From: Streptomyces griseosporeus
Lineage (GTDB): Bacteria; Actinomycetota; Actinomycetes; Streptomycetales; Streptomycetaceae
DNA: 64,000 nucleotides
Reading direction: 5' to 3'
Assembly: GCF_014656055.1 (NCBI RefSeq)
Contig: NZ_BNBR01000002.1
Coordinates: 995,164-1,059,163 of the forward strand
Of this stretch, positions 57,727 through 64,000 are shown one piece after another. The notes below the pieces were generated by a model, which did no database searches, was not told the DNA's origin, and saw only the letters and a list, made by a program, of their open reading frames with translations. Positions within the stretch are counted from its first letter, which is position 1; every line of letters begins with the position of its first letter. The translations under genes and the position numbers were made by a program.

Positions 57727-59121
57727 ATGCCCATCGCAACGGTGAACCCGGCGAACGGCGAGACGCTCAAGACGTACGAGGCCATGGGCGAGGAGGAGGT
57801 CGAGCGCCGGCTCCAGCTCGCCGAGGCCACCTTCCGCACGTACCGCACGACGGGCTTCGCCGAGCGCGCCCGTCTGCTGAACCGGGCCGCCGACCTCCTG
57901 GAGGAGGACGAGCGGGACGCCGGCCGCATGCTGACCACCGAGATGGGCAAGCCGGTCAAGCAGGCCCGGGCCGAGGTCCTCAAGTGCGCGAAGGCGATGC
58001 GCTGGTACGCGGCGAACGCCGAGGCACTGCTCGCCGACGAGGAGCCCGCCGAGACGGACGTGAAGGACTCCGGCGCCTCCCGGGTGCGGGTCCGCTACCG
58101 CCCGCTCGGCCCGGTGCTCGCGGTCATGCCGTGGAACTTCCCGCTGTGGCAGGTGATCCGCTTCGCCGCGCCCGCGCTGATGGCCGGCAACGTCGGCCTG
58201 CTCAAGCACGCCTCCAACGTCCCGCAGACGGCCCTGTACCTGGAGGACCTGTTCCACCGGGCGGGCTACCCCGAGGGCTGCTTCCAGACCCTGCTGATCG
58301 GCTCGGCGCAGGTCGACGACGTCCTGCGCGACGAGCGCGTCAAGGCGGCCACCCTCACCGGCAGCGAGCCGGCCGGCCGGGCCGTCGCCTCCACCGCGGG
58401 CGAGATGATCAAGAAGACGGTGCTGGAGCTGGGCGGCAGCGACCCGTACGTGGTGATGCCCTCCGCCGACCTCGACCGGGCCGCCGAGGTCGCGGTGACG
58501 GCCCGGGTGCAGAACAACGGGCAGTCCTGCATCGCCGCCAAGCGGTTCATCGTCCACACGGACGTCTACGACGCCTTCGCCGAGAAGTTCGTCGCCGGGA
58601 TGAAGGCGCTGAAGATCGGCGACCCGATGGACGAGGAGACCGACGTCGGCCCGCTCGCCAGTGAGCGGGGCCGCGACGACCTGGAGGAGCTGGTCGACGA
58701 CGCCGTGCGCAGCGGCGCCACCGCGCTGTGCGGCGGCCACCGCCTGCGCCGGCCCGAGCTGCCGGGCTGGTACTTCCCGCCGACCGTGCTGTCCGGCATC
58801 ACCCGCGAGATGCGCATCCACCGCGAGGAGGCCTTCGGGCCGGTCGCCACGCTGTACCGGGCGGGCGACCTGGACGAGGCGGTGCTGATCGCCAACGACT
58901 CCCCCTTCGGACTGAGTTCCAACGTGTGGACCCGGGACGAGAGCGAGATCGACCGGTTCGTACGGGACCTGGAGGCGGGCAGCGTGTACGTCAACGGCAT
59001 GACCGCCTCCCATCCGGCGTTCCCGTTCGGCGGGGTGAAGCGGTCGGGGTACGGGCGTGAGCTGTCCGGGCACGGAATCCGCGAGTTCTGCAACATCACG
59101 ACGGTTTGGCACGGTGCGTGA
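57727..59121 (+). CDS. NADP-type aldehyde (succinate-semialdehyde-like) dehydrogenase
   Basis: 464 residues. [30 protein letters not shown] (Glu234) and [11 protein letters not shown] (Cys268) are intact, with REEAFGPVA and [24 protein letters not shown] at the C-terminus. Likely oxidises succinate semialdehyde or similar; cofactor preference inferred from family. RBS AGGGAGG upstream. No GABA aminotransferase near. Confidence 0.93.
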   Translation: MPIATVNPANGETLKTYEAMGEEEVERRLQLAEATFRTYRTTGFAERARLLNRAADLLEEDERDAGRMLTTEMGKPVKQARAEVLKCAKAMRWYAANAEALLADEEPAETDVKDSGASRVRVRYRPLGPVLAVMPWNFPLWQVIRFAAPALMAGNVGLLKHASNVPQTALYLEDLFHRAGYPEGCFQTLLIGSAQVDDVLRDERVKAATLTGSEPAGRAVASTAGEMIKKTVLELGGSDPYVVMPSADLDRAAEVAVTARVQNNGQSCIAAKRFIVHTDVYDAFAEKFVAGMKALKIGDPMDEETDVGPLASERGRDDLEELVDDAVRSGATALCGGHRLRRPELPGWYFPPTVLSGITREMRIHREEAFGPVATLYRAGDLDEAVLIANDSPFGLSSNVWTRDESEIDRFVRDLEAGSVYVNGMTASHPAFPFGGVKRSGYGRELSGHGIREFCNITTVWHGA

Positions 59122-59146
59122 GGGCCGCGCGGCTACGATCGCGGGT

Positions 59147-59380
59147 GTGAACCGCGAAGTGACTCTGCCTCTGATCGTCGATGACCGCGGGGCCTTGCAG
59201 GTGGCCGCCGCCGACGTGAGCAAGCTGCTGCGGACCCTGGGCGGGCGGTGGCTGCGGCTGGTGGAGAACGGCGAGGAGGGCCTCGACGAGGACACCGTCG
59301 CGGCCCTCACCATCGAGCTGGCCAAGCTGGCCGACCGGATCGACGTGGCGTGCATCGCACACAGCAGCGGAGCGCCGTAG
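59147..59380 (+). CDS. DUF6213 family small protein
   Basis: 77 residues: MNREVTLPLIVDDRGALQVA, ADVSKLLRTLGGRWLRLVENG, TIELAKLADRIDVACIAHSS, the conserved Streptomyces DUF6213 family as I recall. Function unknown. GTG at 59147 follows a -10 TACGAT (59134-59139) at the spacing of a leaderless mRNA. The gene ends with a strong hairpin after it. Confidence 0.8.
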   Translation: MNREVTLPLIVDDRGALQVAAADVSKLLRTLGGRWLRLVENGEEGLDEDTVAALTIELAKLADRIDVACIAHSSGAP

Positions 59381-59415
59381 GGCCGCCCGGCGTGGTGGGA
59401 CACCCTCCGGGTGCG

Positions 59416-59441
59416 GCGCCCGGCGTTCGCACGCCGGGCGC
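59416..59441. terminator. Bidirectional hairpin terminator
   Basis: GCGCCCGGCGT, loop TCGC, ACGCCGGGCGC: a perfect 11-bp stem between the convergent DUF6213 and acyl-CoA dehydrogenase genes. Confidence 0.8.
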
Positions 59442-59453
59442 GGTCGGCCTGCG

Positions 59454-60680
59454 CTAGCGGATCGGCATCCCGGACAGGGTGCGGGCGATGACCAGGCGCT
59501 GGATCTCGCTCGTGCCCTCGAAGATGGTGTAGATCGCGGCGTCGCGGTGCATGCGCTCCACCGGGTACTCGCGGGTGTAGCCGTTGCCGCCGAGGATCTG
59601 GATGGCCTGGGCGGTGACCTTCTTGGCGGTCTCGCTGGCGAACAGCTTGGACATCGAGCCCTCTGCCGCGGTGAACGGCCTGCCGTTGATCGCCATCCAG
59701 GAGGCGCGCCACACCAGCAGGCGGGCGGCGTCGATCTGGGTGCGCATGTCGGCGAGCTGGAAGGCGACGCCCTGGTTGTCGACGATCGGGCGGCCGAACT
59801 GCTCGCGCGTCCTGGCGTAGTCGAGGGCGACCTCGTAGGCGGCGCGGGCGGTGCCGACGGCCATGGCGCCGACGGCGGGGCGGGAGGCCTCGAAGGTGGC
59901 CATCGCGGCGTTCTTCACGCGCTCGCCGCCCTGCTTGGCCTTCTCGCGGGCCCGGGCGAGGCGCTCGTCCAGCTTCTCCTTGCCGCCGAGCAGGCAGGAG
60001 CCGGGGACGCGCACGTTGTCGAGGATGACCTCGGCGGTGTGGGAGGCGCGGATGCCGTGCTTCTTGAACTTCTGGCCCTGCGCGAGGCCCGGGGTGTTCG
60101 GCGGGATGATGAAGGAGGCGTGCCCCTTGGAACCCAGCTCCGGGTCGACGACGGCGACGACGACGTGGACGTTGGCGATGCCGCCGTTGGTCGCCCAGGT
60201 CTTCGTGCCGTTGATCACCCACTCGTCCTTGGCCTCGTCGTAGACGGCCCGGGTGCGCATGGAGGCGACGTCGGAGCCGGCGTCGGGCTCGGAGGAGCAG
60301 AAGGCGGCGACCTTGACGTCGTTCTGGTCGCCGTACATCTGCGGGATCCAGGTGCCGATCTGCTCCTCGGTGCCGTTGGCGAGGACGCCGACGGCGGCGA
60401 GGCCGGTGCCGACGATGGAGAGCGCGATGCCCGCGTCGCCCCAGAACAGCTCCTCCATCGCCATGGGGATGCCGAGGCCGGTGGGGTCGAAGTACTGCTG
60501 CGCGTAGAAGTCGAGGGAGTAGATGCCGACCTTGGCGGCCTCCTGGATGACCGGCCAGGGGGTCTCCTCGCGCTCGTCCCACTCGGCGGCCGCGGGGCGG
60601 ATCACATCGGCGGCGAAGCCATGGAGCCAGTCCCGGACTTCCTTCTGTTCGTCGTTGAGCTCCATGGTGAACTCGGCCAT
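59454..60680 (-). CDS. Acyl-CoA dehydrogenase
   Basis: 408 residues. [108 protein letters not shown] contain the FAD site and the catalytic EGTSE. Likely a medium/long-chain ACAD. Divergent from a TetR regulator with a palindromic operator before its start, so TetR is its likely repressor. Confidence 0.95.
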   Translation of the reverse strand: MAEFTMELNDEQKEVRDWLHGFAADVIRPAAAEWDEREETPWPVIQEAAKVGIYSLDFYAQQYFDPTGLGIPMAMEELFWGDAGIALSIVGTGLAAVGVLANGTEEQIGTWIPQMYGDQNDVKVAAFCSSEPDAGSDVASMRTRAVYDEAKDEWVINGTKTWATNGGIANVHVVVAVVDPELGSKGHASFIIPPNTPGLAQGQKFKKHGIRASHTAEVILDNVRVPGSCLLGGKEKLDERLARAREKAKQGGERVKNAAMATFEASRPAVGAMAVGTARAAYEVALDYARTREQFGRPIVDNQGVAFQLADMRTQIDAARLLVWRASWMAINGRPFTAAEGSMSKLFASETAKKVTAQAIQILGGNGYTREYPVERMHRDAAIYTIFEGTSEIQRLVIARTLSGMPIR

Positions 60681-60709
60681 GTCCCCTCCAGCGGCGACGC
60701 ATGCTGCGT

Positions 60710-60728
60710 GTTACTTGCGGTAACCGCA
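60710..60728. promoter_or_regulatory. Operator between acyl-CoA dehydrogenase and TetR genes
   Basis: TGCGGT-A-ACCGCA (60716-60728), perfect palindrome with a 1-bp centre, nested in GTTAC-N5-GTAAC (60710-60724). Lies about 30 bp before the ACAD start. Confidence 0.6.
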
Positions 60729-60853
60729 GTCTGTTACCGACGGGTAGGGAAAGTCAACTCCCGACGACCGGTCGGCAGCCCGTTCGAGCTGGTGGGCGCG
60801 GTCAGTGTTAGTTTGCGCTGGCGTCACCGAAACAGCACGGGTGGGGAGAGCAC

Positions 60854-61510
60854 ATGGACACCACGCAGCGGACCGAGCAGCAGCGGTCCGCCGACCGCCG
60901 ACGGCGCGAGCTGCTGGAGGCCGCCGACCGGGTGGTGCTGCGCGACGGGCCGCAGGCCTCGATGAACGCCATCGCGGCAGAGGCCGGCATCACCAAGCCG
61001 ATCCTCTACCGGCACTTCGGCGACAAGGGCGGCCTGTACGCGGCGCTCGCCAAGCGGCACACGGACGCGCTCCTCGATTCGCTGCGGGCGGCGCTGGACG
61101 CGCCGGCCGACCGACGTGAGCGCGTCGAGGCCACCCTCGACACCTACCTCGCCGCGATCGAGGCGCGCCCTCAGGTGTACCGGTTCCTGATGCATCCGGC
61201 GGAGGGCAGCCAGAGCGGGGACCAGGGCGGCGACCAGGGCTTCGACGTCGGCAAGCACAGCGCGCCGCTGCTCCGCAGGATGGGCGAGGAGCTGGCGACC
61301 GTCATCGAGGAGCGGCTCGACCTCGGGCCCGGGGGGCAGCAGCTGGCCCGGGTGTGGGGGCACGGGATCGTCGGCATGATGCATGCGGCGGGTGACTGGT
61401 GGCTGGGTGAACGCCCCTGCTCGCGGCAGGAGTTGGTGCGCAGTCTTGCCGACCTGCTGTGGGGTCGCCTGGCGGCGGCGGGGGACAAAATCGGGGGTCC
61501 CGGGTTCTGA
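60854..61510 (+). CDS. TetR family transcriptional regulator
   Basis: 218 residues. RELLEAADRVVLRDGPQASMNAIAAEAGITKPILYRHFGDKGGLYAAL is the TetR DNA-binding domain. The C-terminus has a ligand-binding helical bundle with a Gly/Asp/Gln-rich linker (SQSGDQGGDQGFDVG). Divergent from the acyl-CoA dehydrogenase; likely acyl-CoA-responsive. Confidence 0.93.
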   Translation: MDTTQRTEQQRSADRRRRELLEAADRVVLRDGPQASMNAIAAEAGITKPILYRHFGDKGGLYAALAKRHTDALLDSLRAALDAPADRRERVEATLDTYLAAIEARPQVYRFLMHPAEGSQSGDQGGDQGFDVGKHSAPLLRRMGEELATVIEERLDLGPGGQQLARVWGHGIVGMMHAAGDWWLGERPCSRQELVRSLADLLWGRLAAAGDKIGGPGF

Positions 61511-61538
61511 AGGTCGTTCTTCGCCTGCGGGTCGGTGG

Positions 61539-61567
61539 GGGCTTGTCGCGCAGTTCCCCGCGCCCCT
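61539..61567. repeat. Streptomyces intergenic repeat (GCGCAGTTCCCCGCGCCCCT type)
   Basis: GGGGGCTTGTCGCGCAGTTC and CCCGCGCCCCTAGG: from memory a sequence dispersed in Streptomyces intergenic regions, often at gene ends. Here it lies between the convergent TetR and deformylase genes; the end overlaps the deformylase stop at 61566. Confidence 0.6.
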
Positions 61568-62120
61568 AGGTGGGGACACTTCCCCGGCACCACGACGCCC
61601 GGCCGACCTGTCGCATCAGTTTGCGGTGGCGCCAGCCCTTGACCCGGTCCGCGTAGACCCTGCCCTCCAGGTGGTCCATCTCGTGCTGCAAACAACGGGC
61701 AAAGAACCCCGTCCCGTGCACGGTGACCGGATCCCCGGTCACCGTGAAGCCCTCGACCACCGCGTGGTCGTGGCGTTCCGTGCCCGCTTCCAGGCCCGGC
61801 AGGGACAGGCAGCCCTCCGGGCCGCGGATCACCACGCCGTCCGCCTCCACCAGGCGCGGGTTCACCACATGTCCGAGATGCCGGACGTCCTCGTCGTCCG
61901 GGCAGTCGTACACGAACACCCGGAGCGGCTCGCCGACCTGGTTGGCCGCCAGGCCCACCCCCTGCGACGCGTACATCGTGGCGAACAAGTCCTCCACCAG
62001 CGTCGCCAGTTCCGGACCGAAGGCGGTGACGTCCTCGCAGGGCTGGTGCAGAATCGGGTCGCCGAGCAGGGTGAGGGGCCGGACGCGCCCGCGGGCGCCC
62101 GGGATCGAGCCGTGTCGCAT
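61566..62120 (-). CDS. def: Peptide deformylase
   Basis: 184 residues. All three motifs are present: GVGLAANQVG (G54-G63), EGCLSLPG (Cys104) and QHEMDHLEG (His146, Glu147, His150). Removes the N-formyl group from nascent peptides, with a bound Fe or Zn. Start ATG 62120 gives the normal length; longer frame to 62216 rejected. A second deformylase gene is usual elsewhere in Streptomyces. Confidence 0.95.
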   Translation of the reverse strand: MRHGSIPGARGRVRPLTLLGDPILHQPCEDVTAFGPELATLVEDLFATMYASQGVGLAANQVGEPLRVFVYDCPDDEDVRHLGHVVNPRLVEADGVVIRGPEGCLSLPGLEAGTERHDHAVVEGFTVTGDPVTVHGTGFFARCLQHEMDHLEGRVYADRVKGWRHRKLMRQVGRASWCRGSVPT

Positions 62121-62266
62121 GGCGGCAAGGGTACGGTGCCCTCGGCCCGCGCCCGCCGCGCGCGGGCCGTGGTTCGGGAGTGCGAATGGATCTCGATAGG
62201 CTGAGGTCCACACCACGTGGCCGTCAGGCTTAGTCGCGGCGCGTACGCAAGGAGGATCGAGAACTG

Positions 62267-63505
62267 ATGGCAGGCAACTCGGACCCGCTCACGCCGCGGG
62301 CCAAGCTGGCCGTGACCGCGGGCAAGGCGGTCGCTGCGGCATCGCGCGCCGCCGGACGCGGCAGCGGTTCGGTGATCGGTGGCCGGGTGGCCCTCAAGCT
62401 CGACCCGGATCTGCTCGCCAAGCTCGCCCAGAACCTGGACGTCGTCCTGGTCTCGGCGACCAACGGCAAGACCACCACCACCCGGCTCATCGCCGAGGCG
62501 CTGCGCGCCGCCGGCCCCGTCGTCTCCAACGCGCTCGGCGCCAACATGCCGGCCGGCATCACCTCGGCCCTCGCGGGCGGCTCGGACGCCAAGTTCGCCG
62601 TCATCGAGGTCGACGAGAAGTACCTGGCCGGGGTCGCCCGGGACACCGAGCCCAAGTGCATCGCGCTGCTCAACCTCTCCCGCGACCAGCTGGACCGCGC
62701 CGCCGAGACCCGCATGCTCGCCGAGAACTGGCGCGAGGGCCTGGCCGGCTCCAAGGCCGTCATCGTCGCCAACTGCGACGACCCGCTGGTGGTGTGGGCG
62801 GCGTCCTCCTCCCCCAACGTGATCTGGGTCGCGGCCGGCCAGATGTGGAAGGACGACGCCTGGTCCTGCCCGTCCTGCGGCGGCGTGATGCAGCGGCCCG
62901 GCGACGACTGGTTCTGCGGCGAGTGCGGCTTCCGCCGCCCCGCGCCGAGCTGGGTGCTCCACGGCGACCACGTCCTCGACCCGCACGGCTCGGCCTGGCC
63001 GATCCACCTCCAGCTGCCCGGCCGCGCCAACAAGGCCAACGCCGCCAGCTCCGCGGCCGTCGCCGCCGTCTTCGGCGTCCCGCCGCAGGTCGCGCTGGAG
63101 CGCATGTACTCCGTGCAGGCCGTCGCCGGCCGCTACGACGTCGTCCAGTTCCAGGGCCGTGACCTCAGGCTGCTGCTGGCGAAGAACCCGGCCGGCTGGC
63201 TGGAGACCTTCTCCCTGATCGACCCGCCGCCCTGCCCGGTGATCCTCTCGGTGAACGCGCGCGGCGCCGACGGCACCGACACCTCCTGGCTGTGGGACGT
63301 CGACTACACGCGGCTGACCGGTCACCCGATCTTCGTGCTCGGCGACCGCAAGCTCGACCTCGCGGTCCGTCTGGAGGTGGCCGACCAGCACTTCCAGGTC
63401 TGCGACGACCTCGACCAGGCGGTCCAGATGTGCCCGCCGGGCCGGATCGAGGTCATCGCCAACTACACCGCCTTCCAGGACCTGCGCCGCCGCGTCGGCA
63501 ACTGA
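62267..63505 (+). CDS. murT: Lipid II isoglutaminyl synthase, Mur-ligase subunit (MurT)
   Basis: 412 residues. P-loop VSATNGKTTTTRL (62-74) of the Mur ligase fold; the internal Cys4 zinc ribbon CPSCGG (Cys201, Cys204) and CGEC (Cys217, Cys220), characteristic of MurT; C-terminal DUF1727 part. With GatD it amidates the alpha-carboxyl of D-Glu in lipid II. GatD follows after 17 bp, so one operon. Confidence 0.95.
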   Translation: MAGNSDPLTPRAKLAVTAGKAVAAASRAAGRGSGSVIGGRVALKLDPDLLAKLAQNLDVVLVSATNGKTTTTRLIAEALRAAGPVVSNALGANMPAGITSALAGGSDAKFAVIEVDEKYLAGVARDTEPKCIALLNLSRDQLDRAAETRMLAENWREGLAGSKAVIVANCDDPLVVWAASSSPNVIWVAAGQMWKDDAWSCPSCGGVMQRPGDDWFCGECGFRRPAPSWVLHGDHVLDPHGSAWPIHLQLPGRANKANAASSAAVAAVFGVPPQVALERMYSVQAVAGRYDVVQFQGRDLRLLLAKNPAGWLETFSLIDPPPCPVILSVNARGADGTDTSWLWDVDYTRLTGHPIFVLGDRKLDLAVRLEVADQHFQVCDDLDQAVQMCPPGRIEVIANYTAFQDLRRRVGN

Positions 63506-63522
63506 CACACCAGGGGACTTTC

Positions 63523-64000
63523 GTGAGCGACAACAGCCTGCGGGTCGTGTGGGTCTACCCCGACCTGCTCAGCACCTACGGCGACCAGGGCAACGTCCTC
63601 GTCGTCGAGCGCCGCGCGCGGCAGCGCGGCCTGGACGTGGCCCGTCTCGACGTGCGCAGCGACCAGCCGATCCCGACGTCCGGGGACATCTACCTGATCG
63701 GCGGCGGCGAGGACCGCCCGCAGCGGCTCGCGGCCGAGCGGCTGCGCCGCGACGGCGGGCTGCAGCGGGCGGTCGACAACGGCGCGATCGTCTTCTCCGT
63801 CTGCGCCGGCTACCAGATCCTCGGCCACGAGTTCATCAACGACCTCGGCCAGCGCGAGCCCGGCCTCGGCCTGCTCGACGTCGTCTCGGTGCGCGGCGAG
63901 GGCGCCCGCTGCGTCGGTGACGTCCTCGGCGACATCGATCCGCAGCTCGGCCTGCCCCCGCTGACCGGCTTCGAGAACCACCAGGGCGTCACCCACCTCG
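63523..64000 (+). CDS. gatD: Lipid II isoglutaminyl synthase, glutamine amidotransferase subunit (GatD, 3' partial)
   Basis: Class I glutamine amidotransferase cut by the right edge after 159 codons. GTG start. WVYPDLLSTYGDQGNVLVVERRAR is the typical CobB/CobQ-like opening, IYLIGGGEDRPQRLAAE follows and the catalytic Cys94 lies in FSVCAGYQILGHE. Supplies ammonia for MurT. The coupling and zinc ribbon in MurT make the assignment firm; downstream His is out of the window. Confidence 0.94.
   Translation, partial: MSDNSLRVVWVYPDLLSTYGDQGNVLVVERRARQRGLDVARLDVRSDQPIPTSGDIYLIGGGEDRPQRLAAERLRRDGGLQRAVDNGAIVFSVCAGYQILGHEFINDLGQREPGLGLLDVVSVRGEGARCVGDVLGDIDPQLGLPPLTGFENHQGVTHL

Overview
The window is about 72% GC with strong codon bias, abundant ATGA/GTGA start-stop overlaps, leaderless-looking promoters, a complete conservon (cvn) operon and a TTA codon in a secreted enzyme gene. 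Together with Streptomyces-type families (DUF5709, DUF6397, DUF6213, a MurT/GatD pair, a LigB-type ligase) this points to a Streptomyces chromosome. The region looks like ordinary core-to-arm chromosome rather than a mobile island: I see no transposase, integrase, tRNA, rRNA or CRISPR array. No gene-free stretch exceeds about 300 bp; the longest are 13848-14117, 30678-30929, 32506-32777 and 43053-43311.

Layout. 1-4113: sulfonate uptake and desulfonation genes (transporter ATPase cut by the left edge, binding lipoprotein, SsuD-like monooxygenase), then an FMO-like flavoprotein. 4138-9981: an MltG-like lytic transglycosylase, a MarR regulator divergent from an ABC exporter across a clean palindrome, a secreted PNGase-A-like protein and an L,D-transpeptidase lipoprotein. 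10240-13847: an asymmetric heterodimeric ABC exporter. 14118-20203: DUF5709, zinc-free ribosomal protein L31, a YdjM-like membrane protein, a DUF3516 helicase, acyl-CoA thioesterase II and DUF6397. 20340-26198: a lone Roadblock protein, a PPOX-class flavoenzyme, and a cvnABCD signalling operon headed by an MHYT membrane sensor gene. 26342-32505: methyltransferase, alpha/beta hydrolase divergent from a PadR regulator, MpaB-type oxygenase, two uncharacterised proteins, a secreted esterase and a small membrane protein.

32778-38969: an SNF2 ATPase translationally coupled to a SWIM zinc-finger protein, a secreted phytase-like esterase and a proline-rich membrane protein. 39084-43052: xylose catabolism (xylA divergent from xylB, then a ROK regulator). 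43312-50393: acetamidase/formamidase, a Tat-exported amidase with a TTA codon, a cytoplasmic GH13 enzyme, a MarR regulator divergent from a hotdog thioesterase across a 16-bp perfect inverted repeat, a phosphodiester glycosidase and a GDPD-like enzyme. 50560-54504: a three-gene acyl-CoA dehydrogenase/quinone oxidoreductase operon, each pair overlapping by ATGA, preceded by an XRE-cupin regulator. 54583-62120: thioredoxin-reductase-like protein, LigB-type DNA ligase overlapping a NUDIX hydrolase, aldehyde dehydrogenase, DUF6213, an acyl-CoA dehydrogenase divergent from a TetR regulator, and peptide deformylase. 62267-64000: murT-gatD, cut by the right edge, which amidates lipid II.

The most distinctive points are the split-function ABC pair (one subunit lacks the Walker A lysine and H-loop histidine, the other lacks the LSGGQ signature), the MHYT-led conservon with a nearby second Roadblock protein, the ligase-NUDIX coupling, the TTA codon in the Tat signal of the amidase, and several clear operators shared by divergent regulator-target pairs. 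Families and motifs were assigned by reading the translations; no database search was run.
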